This document shows positions 11,236-22,523 of a stretch of DNA of 64,000 bases, in pieces. The notes beneath the pieces are model-generated. The model was given only the letters and a program-made list of their open reading frames with translations. It made no database searches and had not been told where the DNA came from. The DNA lies in contig CM041465.1 in the NCBI GenBank assembly GCA_023213395.1, positions 227,919,741-227,983,740 on the forward strand, read 5' to 3'. The stretch comes from Cycas panzhihuaensis. Its lineage: Eukaryota; Cycadophyta. The translations under genes were made by a program, and so were the position numbers. How positions within the stretch are numbered: the stretch's first letter is position 1; each line of letters opens with the position of its first letter.

Positions 11236-11910
11236 TCTATTTAAAGTAAGGTCATCGATGGGGTGGATTACTTTGAAGACAATGAAGCTTTGCTTGAGCA
11301 CTTAATAGGCTCCGTGCCCAACTTTCCTTCTGGTCACCATAGGCTTGGCCACCAGAAGATTCTAGCGATTGGGTCCACACTCGCTGACCCAATTCCGTCC
11401 CCTATTTCATCTCTTCCTGTTGACCTTACCCCCCTCCATTTCAAGAAGAGGAATGCCATATGCATGGGGACGACCCACGACATAGTCTTAGCTCCTGGCA
11501 AGGTCATTAAGGTAGGGGCAGAATGCTCTCCTGATGAGGTAAGAGAATATTCCCTTTTGTTCCAGGAGTTCTGGGATGTCTTTGCATGGGATTATTCTGA
11601 CATGAAGGGCATTGACCCCTCCATCATCACCTACAATCTCACTATCACTCTTTGTGCCCATCCCATGTGCCAAAAGTAGCATACTCTCCACCCTAAACTC
11701 TCGACCGTTGTCAAGATGGAGGTCGAGAAGCTTTTGGATGTTGGACTCATTACTTCTATTGACTGCTTGACCAAATCCAAGCCCAGATGGGTTGGCCCCT
11801 TTGTCATTATCGAAAGCCTCGATAATGGTGCCTACATGATCACCACCCTGGAGGGTCTTAAATTTGAGAAAGCCGTTAACAAAAAATTCCTTAAAAAATT
11901 CTACTTGTGA
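11236..11910 (+). pseudogene. RT start fused to integrase tail by deletion
   Basis: The region from about 11236 matches the N-terminal part of a Tat reverse transcriptase (LLFQEFWDVFAWDYSDMKG, then HPKLSTVVKMEVEKLLDVG). At 11761-11763 the frame passes directly into the integrase C-terminal tail (PRWVGPFVIIESLDNGAYM... NKKFLKKFYL). Element 2 has the same two parts 2,398 bp apart (GAC at 46087-46089 and at 48485-48487), so element 1 has lost the rest of RT, the RNase H and the integrase core. The junction carries a short shared GAC. The frame stays open across the junction (11716-11910), though a TAG at about 11679 precedes it. Confidence 0.88.
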
Positions 11911-11944
11911 CCTCGCCGTCACCTCACCTCACTTTGAAATGAGC

Positions 11945-12102
11945 CTAAACTACCATCTTAAGTTTGTTCCCATTCCCCCGGCCATAGGTGGAATGATGAC
12001 TTAGGATGGCCTCTTTTGTTTCTTTTCGGTTCCTCCCGTGGAACCCTTGTTCCCATTTTTCTTGGGACCTTGTCCTCCTATTTGGGCACCCCCCAGATAG
12101 GA
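11945..12102 (+). other. Post-integrase stem-loop cassette, element 1
   Basis: Three stem-loops follow the integrase stop. SL1 (11953-12009) pairs CCATCTTAAGT with ACTTAGGATGG, with an inner CATTCC/GGAATG stem. SL2 (12028-12045) is GGTTCC...GGAACC. SL3 (12076-12102) pairs TCCTATTTGGG with CCCAGATAGGA. A box GAGCCTAAACTACCA leads into SL1. All three recur in elements 2 and 3 with base changes that mostly keep pairing, so an RNA function is likely; which one is unknown. Confidence 0.65.
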
Positions 12103-12549
12103 TAACACTTAGGAATATCATTACTCCCCTCTCACCCTGTATTTCCTTTGCATATCCCACTCTGCTCCTATATGGACATGCATGTCACTTTATTTCCTAA
12201 CCCCGCATATGCCTATCACCCCTATTGGTGGTCGTGTGTGCTCCTGTTAGGTATGTGGCCTTGCATGAAAGGAAATGTGTGCAACTTAAACAAATATTAT
12301 AACAAAATAGAAACCATCTATATCATCCATCAAACAAAATGTACACATCATTACATATCAAAATGGGATATCAATCACCTCGTCTCTATATATACATCAG
12401 AATCATGTGTCATGTCATACATATGGCGTGGTATATCCTCTGTGGGAAGTGGTGTCCTTGTAGGGGGTTATAATCATATGACTCTATATATGACCCCCTA
12501 GAGGCCCGTGCTTTCCCCTATCCAAAACAGATACATATATACTACTCTA
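12103..12549. other. Noncoding gap between stem-loops and antisense gene end
   Basis: Roughly 450 bp with no conserved frame. Sense pol transcripts and the antisense gene would converge here. The first part is similar in elements 2 and 3. Confidence 0.5.
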
Positions 12550-14933
12550 TTACTGCCTTACTCCTAGGGTATCATCTCCTGGTCATTGTGATCCCTCTCC
12601 TGGGGACCACATCCCTCCTAGACTCCTCCTGAGTCTCCGCGAGCTCCCTGCCTCACTCCCCTCATCCTGTGGCCTCCTCGAGGTCATCACTGCCGTGTGG
12701 GTCTGTGTCCTACTCCGTGCTGACCTTGACACTGCCATGTCCTCGACCAATCGATCGTATCGCACCTGGATATGATCCCGCTCCATCTCTATGAGGCGGA
12801 GCCTCTCCTCCATCCCCTTGAGTCTCTTCTCTAGCACTATCACCTAAACATGGCTCTCCATGTCTCCTCTGGCTCCTCCTTAAGCCTCTTGTGCCTACAC
12901 TCACGCTTGTAGGGCATCTCTCTCAGCTTGGATGGCATCCATCTCAGCCTGATGCTGCCTCACATGTGCCTCGTGCTCTTGAGACTTTGATGCCCATATG
13001 TCCCTCGCCCGTATCAGTGCGGTGAATATCGCCATGTGACTGCTTGCCGCTCTGGGCTTATCTCCTGCCTAGATGGGAGGTTATTCCTCCGCGTAGGCCC
13101 GAGGGAATATCTCTCAGACTATTGCCTCCACTAACCTCTGCATATCTACTATACCTACAATCCAACATACCACATATCAGTCCATGTCTATATGGATGTC
13201 AAGCCCAAAATCAAACTATCTATCTGGCAATCAAACGATAATAGGAAATGGCTATGTCTCACCTGAAGCGGTGGCTAGCTCCTTAACTTGGGCAACTGCC
13301 TCCCCCTCTGGCACTCTGCCAGTTGTCGGTACCTCCCCCTTTGCTATGTCCTCTCTCCTCTCCATGACTAGCTCTGTTGTTGCCTCTCTGGATCTCCTTA
13401 TAATCCATAGCCTTCAGGCCTTCGTCACTGGGCCCCTCGTCTCTGTAGCTCCTCATGGGCCTGCCTCTCCGCTGGCAGTCCCAGATGGCCCTACTCCTCT
13501 ACCTACTACCCCTGATGGACCTACCTCTCCTACAGGTGGTGATGGGCTGGCCCATCACCTCCATCTCTGCCATCATCATCTCCTAGGGGCACCCATGCTC
13601 CTCCTACTTCGTCATCACTACCCCACCTCACCACTCTATATGGATCTGTTGTATAATCTACCAGGTTGAGGAGGTCTAGTGATGTGGCCTCCATTGATCG
13701 TCGGACATGAGCCTGGTCCTCTATCCCTTTAAGTCACGTCTGCCACCTATGTACCATCGGGACCCACTTTGCAATAGGGTGTGGTCCACGTACTGGCACC
13801 ACTGATCCAAAATGATAAAAAAACCAACACTGTAATAACGTGCTATATGACAATCCTCCCTTGCCTGCTACTCTGATGGTGTCTAGTTGTGCGATGAGGT
13901 TCGCCTCTATCAGGGTGGCCCAGTCCATCCTCTCACCTACCTCGCATCAGTGCACTGCATCTATCCATCCTCCTGGGATGTCCCTATAGTTCTGTTTCCA
14001 GGAAATTCAGAATAGAATAGACAAAGTAATCAATTTCCTCACTTAAGAAATCCCTGACATGACCATAGCCTGGAGAGGAACCCCTTGCCTCTCCCATCTG
14101 TCCGAACCTGTAAAAAATGTCATTGCCTCTCTGTGTATTATCTCATTGCTAGGCAGCGCTCCCAGTGCTACCAGCCTCCCTGTCGTCGGCACTCCCAATA
14201 TCCGTCTAATATCTCCTGGTGTTACTGTTACATCTCCCACCTAGGGTAGATGGAAAATGTATCTCCTCTGATCCCAGTGTGACACGATGTCTATCAGTAA
14301 CCTCTAGTCTAACATATACTTAGGTGTCCTCACCACCTTCAACAACCTGCATCTCTGTAGGACTCCCTTGTCCTCCTTAGTCATCATCCCTATGAAACTC
14401 AGGATAGCCATCCCTATGTTTTCGCAGTTGTCTACCATGATCACAGCCTGTAAACATCATAAAACTGGTCAGAATCAAGTTTGCAATCATCCATTATCCC
14501 TTTGACTATTCATCAGCTCCATCTAATCGAGATTTGGGGCCCCTCAGGCCCCCATCTCCTTTTTTCTACAGTTCTGCCTTCATATCGCGTTAAACTTTGC
14601 AGCAATTGGGGCCTCGTGGTAAAGATCACGGTACCATGATCTTTGTTGTGGTGCGAATGGCACACCCCCAAAAGAGGAGGTTTTCCCTACCAAAAACTTA
14701 AAAAATTCTCTTTGGGTGGGCCCAGCGGGGCCGAGCGGGACTAGGGCTGCCTAATGCCCAGGTCCCGCCTCTTTCTGGGTCCAATTCACACTCTTAGGGT
14801 TCTTTTCTCGCCCTTATGGGACCAAAAATCTACATAAAATACATAAAAACCAATAAAATTCAAATGATGAGATGGGTTAGGTTTTATAGGATCCACTCAC
14901 TGGATCTGGCCTAGCCGTCGTCATCTTGCTCAT
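12550..14933 (-). pseudogene. Antisense three-exon PMD-like gene, element 1 copy
   Basis: Predicted exon 1 is 14901-14933 (MSKMTTARPDP), ending at a donor GTGAGT. Exon 2 is 14447-13263, after an acceptor TTTACAG and ending CAG|GTGAGA. Exon 3 is 13154-12550, after an acceptor TTGTAG. Exon 2 starts AVIMVDNCENIGMAIL and contains GDVTVTPGDIRRILGVP, which resembles the core of the plant mobile domain (PMD, aminotransferase-like). WATLIEANLIAQL and VRGPHPIAKWVPMVHRW follow, then a Gly/Ser/Pro-rich segment. Exon 3 encodes a charged, probably coiled-coil stretch (RLKGMEERLRLIEMERDHI) and a basic tail. The copy has several stops and one frameshift between 13734 and 13263. Antisense extra ORFs, some with PMD, are known from Tat-clade elements; the role is unknown. 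Confidence 0.78.
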
Positions 14934-15631
14934 GCGGTCCCGACGGCTGTCTCCTCGCTCTGATCCAATGGTTCGATCTCCCTCTGCGTGCCTCCGAAGT
15001 TGGGTGGTGCCCCGTTGTGTAAGGGAATGGCTATGGAATTCTCTTGAGAGACCCTGAAAATGAATATGTTTTCTGTCGAGTTTCCTTATATAGATGCGGG
15101 CCCCGACGGGCACTGTCTCCATTCCCACTCTCGTGACAGCCCTCTGGATCGTCTCGTATCCCCGATTACCTTTTCCTTCTAGCCCTATCTCCTGTTGTGC
15201 TCCCATAGCCTTCGTTTCGCTCTTTCTTACGGATGCATTTATGGCACCATGCCAATGCAGTTTTCATAGGGCCTTTTCATCTCGTTTTACGTGCCACTCC
15301 CACGCATGCCCAAGTTTATACTCGTTTGGCTCGTTTCACCGTCTTGGGCCCGTTTTTGTAGCCCATTCCTACTCTTAGGGCCCCCAAAGGGAATTCTTCC
15401 TCCGCTCGGAGTTATTCTTTGCCTTCTAAGGTAACCTTTTGGCACCCTGGGATGCCATTTTTCCACCCACTCTCAGCCAGTGGTCAAATACCCTATTTTT
15501 GTCCTTGGGTAGCCTCATTGCTAAGTCCTCCTACCCTTCACATCCATTCATTGCTTACCTTATGAGTCTCTTTTTGCTCTGACTCTTATATTTATTGCAT
15601 ATTTTCACTACTAAGGTTTTTTCCGTCATCT
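14934..15631. other. Divergent intergenic region (element 1)
   Basis: About 700 bp separate the antisense gene start from the sense RNase H ORF start. It holds the antisense TATA box; a weaker TTATATTTA near 15587 could serve the sense ORF but is not clearly kept in element 2. No conserved frame seen. Confidence 0.5.
15084..15092 (-). promoter_or_regulatory. TATA box of the antisense gene, element 1
   Basis: On the minus strand this reads TATATAAGG, a strong plant TATA box about 150 bp upstream of the antisense ATG. Element 2 has the same nine bases at 51991-51999, about 160 bp from its ATG, within a conserved stretch. It suggests the antisense gene has its own promoter. Confidence 0.65.
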
Positions 15632-16054
15632 ATGTCTCTCTACATTTTTACTAACGGCAAAAGCTGCGATAACCCCAGACCTTCTACCGCTGAATAGATT
15701 CTTCGTAGCCCCTCCAGACATGATTTCCTATGCTCTGGGGTCTTCCTCCCAGAGGCTACCAATAATGAAGCTGAGTATACAGCCATTATTGAGACCCTCA
15801 CCGATGCACTCTATTTCCATCACGGACCTATCATTTTGCTTTGCGACTCTCAGGTTGTGGTGTCCCATCTCACTCAGGTATACCAGGTGCGATGCCCCCA
15901 CTTGAGAGCCCTCGCTTTGACCACTAGGTCTCTTTTGGCATGTTTCTAGTCTATCGATATTTGACACATTTCTCAGGCCCTCAATGCTGAGGTAGATAGT
16001 TTTGTTTGTCTCATCCTTGAGCGCCGCCTTCCTCTTCTTATTAATCATCCCTGA
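15632..16054 (+). pseudogene. Stand-alone RNase H (aRH-like), element 1
   Basis: A 141-codon frame including its stop, with its own ATG five residues before the first catalytic strand. It reads MSLYIFTNGKSCDNPRPS, EATNNEAEYTAIIETL, LLCDSQVVVSHLTQVYQV and LNAEVDSFVCLIL, the motif order of the archaeal/plant-like RNase HI that Tat elements carry in addition to their gypsy RNase H. It would degrade the RNA strand of RNA:DNA hybrids. The first catalytic Asp is Asn here (AAC; GAT in element 2). In-frame stops lie at codon 22 (TAG) and in the C-terminal third. Length and final TGA equal the element 2 copy (62663-63085). The domain lies 3' of integrase and of the antisense gene, not within pol. Confidence 0.85.
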
Positions 16055-16470
16055 GACTTGTCTGGTTGCTCTGTCGCCCAAGCCTCAGGCCGTTATGCGC
16101 ATCACCTTGTGATCCGTTTGCACCTCTGAAATCTAGCCACTAATGAGGTTAAACTATGGCGACTACTAATTTTACTCACTTATTTCGTCTACTTGACTTT
16201 ATCATGCACATCTCTTTGCTTCTTTCTGTGGTGGGGGCAGCCCCCTCATCCTTCTTAGCTTCCCGTCGATTCCCGGGTGGCACATAGGTAGCTCCTATGT
16301 TGTCTCCACCCCTGTCCTCATATCCATGCGTTTTCCATGACACTCGCTGGTACCCTTGACTCCTGTTATGATCATGATTTTTATGTATATACATACACAT
16401 ATGCTACTGACAGTTATGTTGCCAGCATTCGCCATCGCATCACGCTTCAGAGCGGCGAGGCTCTGCTGCC
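16055..16470. other. 3' untranslated region before the polypurine tract
   Basis: Alignable with 63086-63494 and 59625-59991, ending in a shared stretch CAGCATTCGCCATC. No intact frame is shared. It contains a TA-rich microsatellite region near 16380. Confidence 0.55.
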
Positions 16471-16480
16471 AAGGGGGTAG
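16471..16480 (+). other. Polypurine tract, element 1
   Basis: AAGGGGGTAG lies directly before the TGTTTC start of the 3' LTR. Element 2 has AAGGGGGCAG at the same place. Confidence 0.75.
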
Positions 16481-19220
16481 TGTTTCAAGGCTACTGGGAA
16501 TGGATACGGCAGGTTGACTTAGGTAAGCTTAGGTATGTTTCTCCCTTTTCACTTGTATTATTTCGTCAGAAAGGTTGACAGCAGTGTTGCCTCATTACAT
16601 GACTGCTTGCTTCATTTGCGTGACTACTTTGCATTTGTTACCTGTTCATGTTGCATGTCGTATTGTGAGCCTATGACGACTTAGCAGGGCCTACCTTTCT
16701 GCAAGGTAGATATCCCCATGGCACTATATGACCTTCCGCGCTATCTCCATGCTGTCTCGGTTCCCTTTTTTGTTCGTATGATATGTTCATACCCCTGCCT
16801 TGACCTCGTTCTGGGATTCTTTGCTTATTAATGTTTGCCCGCCTCTGTCCAAGTGCTTTCTGGACTATCTCAGCCACCTAGACAGGAGGGCTAGCCCTTC
16901 CAAGGCCTGTCAGGTCATCTCCCAAAGCTCCCGGAGCTCAGAAATCTGCCATTCTGGCTTTTTGGTCTCGATCAGTAAACTTAGCGATCTGTGAAGTTTA
17001 CCGTGGTACCAAAGTTTATGAAGCGGCGATCACATCAGTTATTTTTTAAAATCTGCCATGGTAATTTTTGCTTTTTCCATGAAATTTCCACATGGTCTCA
17101 CATCCACCTCAACCCTATTTGCGCTCTATTCATCCTCTTAGGGCTGGAGTGGGTATAAGTATTCATACCCTCATCATTTTGAAGGATTCTTAGGTCATTT
17201 TTACTCTACAACACAACAACTTCTGCTACAACTTCTGCTCTCCCTCTCCTTCTGTCATAGGTGTTTCTGCAGGCCTGTGTTTCCTATAATCTTAGGCTAG
17301 GACACGCCTGCAACTCTTTGCTTCCATGGTGGGAAACCTCCCTTTAGGTTTCATCAAGTGTTTTTGGTATTGATTCCTCCACAACTCACCCAGTAGTGCT
17401 CCTTTCAGCTGTCCGTTAGATTTGCCTCTTGTAAACCCCTGTAGGGGCCCTCCTTCTTGTTGTTAGCAGGCTTAGGTCTATCATACATCTACCCAGTAGG
17501 TCTTACCAACTCTTTTCTTCTATTTTTTGGTAAGTTACTCCCTGTTTGGACCTATTTCTTGCTTTATTTACTCGTTTCCTTTAGTTTTCACCGTTAGAAA
17601 GCTATCTTTCCATTGTATCTTGCTTGTTGCTTCTTGGCTCCACCTTCCCTCTGCTGATTTTCTTCAAGAGAACAATGAGAGAAGAGCCCCAAGGTTGGGT
17701 GAAGAGAGTAAGGTAGGGCATTCCCCCTTTCAGTCCTTCTCTCCAAGGGTAATCCCTTCCCACCTTCTCTTCTCTCATCCTATGTTCTTTTTGAGATTAC
17801 TAGGAGAGTTTGAGCCTTGGGCCAGCACTGGACTATCAGCATATGCAGCCATTTACTGCACTCATTCCAAGCCTGCTCGCCCCTCGTTTGGACCCTAGTA
17901 GAGTCCCCTGTGTTATTGGGTACCCCTTGTCCTCAGTAGCAAGGGTTTGGGTACCAAATTGCTGCCCATAGCAACTATGTGTCATGCTTACCTCTCAATA
18001 CTTTGTTGCTTTTCCTTTGGCATCTTTGGCTATCCTTGGTGGTTTTTACCTACTACTTTGCCATGCCTATGAGTCGTGTGGAGATTTCAGTGGAGGGTTA
18101 GCCATCCTGAGGCTTCCCTTGTACTATTTTCACTTGGTGTCTAGCCTTGTTCAAGAGAAGGTTTGTAGAGTTTATCACAGCAATTGTCTTTCTCTAACAT
18201 TCTAACGTTAACAGCACTTATATACACTTGTATGTACATAGATTATTTTTTGTAGCCCCTTCTTGGAAGGGATAGGTTTGTGCATGTGCAAGTTGCTGTG
18301 GTGCTCTTGCAAAGGTGTTAAGCACTTGAATCCGGGTAAGGTTTCTTTCGTTTTGCTCTTTGCTTTTACTTTTGTTTCTTTTCTTTTTTCTTTTCATAAG
18401 AAGAAGGTAAGGAAGCCCCTCCATCATCTGTGGGCTTGGTGAGGATGTGTGTGGTGTGTGGATAGGGTCTCCTATCGGTTGCTACCCTCCTGGGTACGTA
18501 CTTCTTTCTCTTGCCCTCGCTTTCCTTTTCATGCTTTTAGTTGTGGTCTATGCATTAGTTAAATTGGTCAAACACAAAAGAGAAAAGGGAATTAACATCT
18601 TTACTTACATTTATATATTTGTACTTTACACACCACATTCACTTAGGGAAAGGACTTTAGGAGATTTTCCCTTTGCCTTTTCCTCAGCTTGTAAACTCAA
18701 TCCTCACCCCTTTTGGCTTGTCTTTTGTTTGGTTTTGTTTGCTTGCACATGCCATATCACTCTTACCTCCTTGGTTGAACCATTAAGGGAGATTATGGGA
18801 TTATTATCCACTCCCACTCCCTTCTCCCCCTTCTCAACTCTATTTGCTTGGCCAAATAATCGAGAAGATCCTAGCCATACCGTAGGCTATTGCCTACCTT
18901 GCTCTCGCTTGTTTCCCTCCATCATAGGAAAACCCTTAAGGATCTTCTTCCTCCCCTTCTGGCCATCCAAGGGTGGGAGGACTTTCTTCCTAAGTCTATC
19001 CAGGCTACCTCTCTTGCTTCCCTCCTATCTCTTTGAGGTGGGGAACCACTCTTAGGTAGTTAGGTATCATCCGCAGGTCTCGAACTCGCGCTCCGGCACA
19101 CGAGGCGCCCTGCATGATACTTGCTTTGCTTGTAGGTTTCTATCCGCACCCTCGATATCATTATCGATCACCCTCACTATTCCTACTCAGCTATGTGACT
19201 ATCCCGTAGACGCGCATCCA
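16481..19220 (+). repeat. 3' LTR of Tat element 1
   Basis: It starts TGTTTCAAGGCTACTGGG and ends CGCGCATCCA. It matches the 5' LTR along its length with many transitions and a shortened AAGTTTACC repeat patch. TATA box at 17154-17161 and leader hairpin at 18257-18271. Confidence 0.93.
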
Positions 19221-20478
19221 ACATCATTCATCAGACTTAAAGTAATGGGAACCATTCCCCCTAAAAAGGAAGTAATGATCACACTAGAAGTTTAATATTA
19301 ATGCTTAGTAAGCAATGTTTAATTTTATTATATATTTTCCATAATATACTATAAAATAATAATATCTACAAAGAGAAATCATGGGGGTTATTAATTTCTC
19401 AAAAGTAAACTAATGATTAAATAAATGAATCAACATTAGCACAAGATGATGATCATTTATGTTTAGTAGTCTCATCATCTCATGATATTACTTCATTCTA
19501 GAGGGATAACTTTATAATTCTCTCTTAATGTAAAGATGTCAAAATTAGTTATTAATATTTATATCTAAATTTTATTTGGATCAAATTTTTTAAAGCATTT
19601 TAAAATCTTTTACTTATACTTTATACATAAACTTTCTAGTATTTCTCATATAAGATTGTCATTCTATGTAAAACCCCTAGAAATATAGGTAAAATCCTTC
19701 ATTATTCTCTAACAAGATTATGATTCAAACATAAATTTTATAAAATATCCTCTTTCTTATAAGTAAAATCCTTAATGGCTCTTTAATAATGGAAGGCTTG
19801 AAAAGTACCTCCTTTACAGGCCCCCTCATTGCATAGGTGAAATCACAAAAAAAATAATATGAATGGAAGTATATACTAATATTTTATTATCGTTAGAAGT
19901 TTAATAAAAGAATATGATTTATGTATACTAATAAGATTTTCTCTACTTCTTGTCTAGATTATTATAGGTGACTTTCTATCTAATATTTAACTAGATATAT
20001 CTTTTAAGATGTTGGAAATTATTTTCCTTTGTCTTTTAAAATTATAGAAAAAACTCATAATCATCCTAGAATTATCATTCTCACTTGGAAAAAATTCTCT
20101 TGATTATGCATCCATGTAGTCATTATGAATTATCTTTATTGGGGATATGAAAATATGTAAATAATATAATTTTGAATTTCAAATACATTGTTTATGTTGT
20201 TCTAGTAATAGAAGAAATGATTATATGAAAGATGTTATTGTTATCAAGCTAGTGGGAGTATTTCAATTTTATTCCTTGATTTACTAATAATCTTTAGTAT
20301 TTCACATATTATTCCACATTAAGTTATTAAGTCTATAGATCAAAATATCCTTAAATTTATGCCATTTGAATTCCCTCTAAAAATATGTTATATTAAGAAG
20401 TCACATAAATTTTAAGAGATGACACCTTATTATTAGTGTCGGATGAGATATTTAATGTCTCCATTTATTTTGAATGGT
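19221..20478. other. AT-rich DNA without recognised gene
   Basis: About 1.26 kb of AT-rich sequence between Tat element 1 and the LINE. No conserved domain, RNA gene or terminal repeat was seen in either strand. It is probably old host DNA or an unrecognisable transposon. Confidence 0.5.
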
Positions 20479-20491
20479 GTAATGGTGTTTT
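20479..20491. repeat. Left target-site duplication of the LINE
   Basis: GTAATGGTGTTTT is repeated exactly at 38090-38102, straight after the LINE poly-A. The bases just upstream of each copy are also similar (TGGT and TGTC), so the duplication may be 17 bp with two mismatches. Confidence 0.85.
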
Positions 20492-20518
20492 AGACACCTG
20501 AATGAAGGATGAGAAAAA

Positions 20519-21777
20519 ATGATGGATGGACAGAGAGGAAAGAAGATTGAGGATGGGCTCTGGTTAGGGTTTCATCAGCGGCACTATTGTGGTGTGAAGG
20601 CAACCTAGATGGGGCTAGAGCATTCTTACCAGTTGGGAGAATGGGCACATGGAAGCCCATCAGAACTGGGTATTAAAGGACGATCCCTCCCAGTGCTCAA
20701 ATATCTGTTGTAGAGATGCATAATGGGGTTATGAGGGAGAGATAGTAGACAAAGTTTCAAAGGAGTAATCAGGAGGAGATGTAGCAGTCGTTTAATTCCA
20801 AACTCACATGTAGTCCTTTTCATAGTAGAGGGGGACAGGAACCCAATCTTAAAGATAGAAGGAAAGGCTTAGATTAAGGAGAAATCTAATATGATAGAGT
20901 AGAGATGGCAGCCTTGGGAAGGATCCATAAGACATCAGTAAATCCATTGATACAGTTAGATTCAAAGATAAGAGTGAAGCTTTAATGAGTCAGGTGAGTA
21001 GTTTGTTAGCTTGGTAACCCTCTAATTTTTTGTTTTAATCAATCAGTTTTAGACCTACCGAATAGATAAAATACACTATTTAAACTAGACCCAGTCCTCC
21101 CCTCTGAGAACATCCTACCAAGATGCTTTGAAAACTAGAGAGGTGGATACGTGTGAGATTAACCCAATATATCAATATAATTTAATTAAAATCCTTGTTC
21201 CAAAAGACCTAACTAAAAGGATGGAGAAATACTAGTAGAACAACCTAGTAGGAAGGTTTCTAGGGCCCAAACCAAGGCTTGATATTATATGAAAATGATT
21301 GGTGATTAAATGGAGGACTAAAAACCCAGTGGAGGTCATGGTTATGCCAAAGGGATGTGTTTTATTTAGGTTTGCAAATCAAAAAGATATGATAAGTATA
21401 CTTCTAAAATCTCCTTAAATGTTAGGCAGAAAAGCAATTACCCTAGAAAAGTAGCATCTGGACTTTGATCTATTGGTCCCAACAATGAAGTAGGCATTAA
21501 TATGTGTCCAGATACCTAGGCTAACTCTATAATTTTAGAATCTATAAGTCATAAAATATGTGGCGAGAGTAATAGGGCCTTTACTGGCCACTAACTCAAC
21601 AACAAACAATAGAACTTGGCTAATAAATGCTAAATTTTATATTTTAATAAGACTTGACAAAAGTCTCCTAGAATTAGTAAGGATTAAATCCAAAGGGTGG
21701 GGAAATGATTAAAAATTGGTTTATGAACTAGACAACTTTAGATGCTTTAGATGTAGATGCTTTGGGCACCTTCCTTT
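20519..21777 (+). pseudogene. LINE ORF1, 5' part (DUF4283, zinc knuckle)
   Basis: RNA-binding ORF1 protein of a plant L1. From about 21170 it follows the DUF4283 pattern (LVGRFLGPKPRLDII, PVEVMVMPKGCVLFRF, then PRLTL and a TKNRT-like NNRTWLINAKFYI). It ends in a CCHC-type zinc knuckle started by CFRCRCFGH, where the copia-2 LTR interrupts it. The frame contains many TAG and TAA stops. The start at 20519 is the first ATG after the target duplication; the N-terminal 200 codons have no recognisable domain. The rest of ORF1 resumes at about 33177. Confidence 0.82.
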
Positions 21778-22447
21778 TGTTAGATAATGTGACAATAATA
21801 TTTTGGAGACAAAATTTTTGATAGGTTAGTAACAAAATTCCCCCCCCAAACTTTTGTAGGGGGTCTAAGGAGGATAGGAGCCCCCCTTGTTTGAGGAGTT
21901 TGGGGGTGCCAGAACTCCCCATCACCACTACTACCACCGTAAAGAAGGTATTCAGGGGTGTAAGCCCTCAACCCAAAAAACTAGCACTATAAAATATACT
22001 AAATTGTAAAGTGAATCAAGGTCGTTCATTCGAAATACCATAAATTTAATGGTTAAGATTTATGCCTTGTATGACTCTCTCATATAGCTCAATTTAGGGT
22101 GCTTTTATCATTATGTTGATGGTTTTTGATATATTAGATATATTTTGAGGAGTAAGGTAGTTGGTTGTTATTGTTGTAAGTATTTTACTATAAATTATGT
22201 ATATTTCTCAATTCTTGGATAATAAAGATCGATACCTTTCCTATGTGGATATTTTCCTAGCATACTGCTAAGGTTTTACTATGTTATATCTGGTATATAT
22301 GAGACACTTTGGCATTCTTATTTACTTATTATATTATCTCTAGTTTAAGAATGTACATGTTAAATTTTAATTTTAATTCTCGTAAATAGTTACAAAATAG
22401 TTTAGATCTTGGTGGCAATTTTTAGTTATTAAGACCTAGTTTTCTCA
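21778..22447 (+). repeat. 5' LTR of copia-2
   Basis: It starts TGTTAGATAATGTGACA and ends TTTTCTCA, and matches the split 3' LTR. It contains a C8 run near 21840 that corresponds to the longer C tract in the 3' LTR. Confidence 0.9.
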
Positions 22448-22452
22448 ACAAG

Positions 22453-22467
22453 TGGTATCAGAGTTAC
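22453..22467 (+). other. Primer binding site of copia-2
   Basis: TGGTATCAGAGTTAC, complementary to the 3' end of initiator tRNA-Met at its start, lies five bases after the LTR. Confidence 0.8.
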
Positions 22468-22523
22468 TTTTATTTTCGAAATGAGTTTATGAAGGTTTTG
22501 GTGTTAGCTTTTTCTACAGTAAA

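Larger units (their letters stand above)
4659..19220 (+). mobile_element. Tat/Ogre-type Ty3/gypsy element 1 (14.6 kb)
   Basis: Two long direct repeats (4659-7432 and 16481-19220) flank a 9-kb interior with a PBS, gag, protease, a remnant of pol, an antisense gene, a separate RNase H ORF and a polypurine tract. The protease (DN-SS motif, GRPWL) and the PBS resembling the 3' end of tRNA-Arg are as in the Tat/Ogre clade. Most of RT, all of the internal RNase H and most of integrase are deleted, so this copy depended on relatives for movement. The bases next to the LTRs (GCATA left, ACATC right) match at only 3 of 5 positions, so a target duplication is not proven. Confidence 0.92.

Noticed and set aside
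14877-15206. 109-codon minus frame as the start of the antisense protein
   Set aside because: It begins upstream of the TATA box at 15084 and runs through the donor GTGAGT at 14895-14900; the conserved part is only the short exon 1.
18447-19055. 202-codon open frame in the 3' LTR of element 1
   Set aside because: The matching region of the 5' LTR is broken by stops, the composition is Leu/Phe/Pro-rich and no domain is visible; a chance frame in an LTR.
21773-21777. CCTTT as target duplication of copia-2 (CCATA at 33172)
   Set aside because: Two of five bases differ; may be decayed but is not proven.
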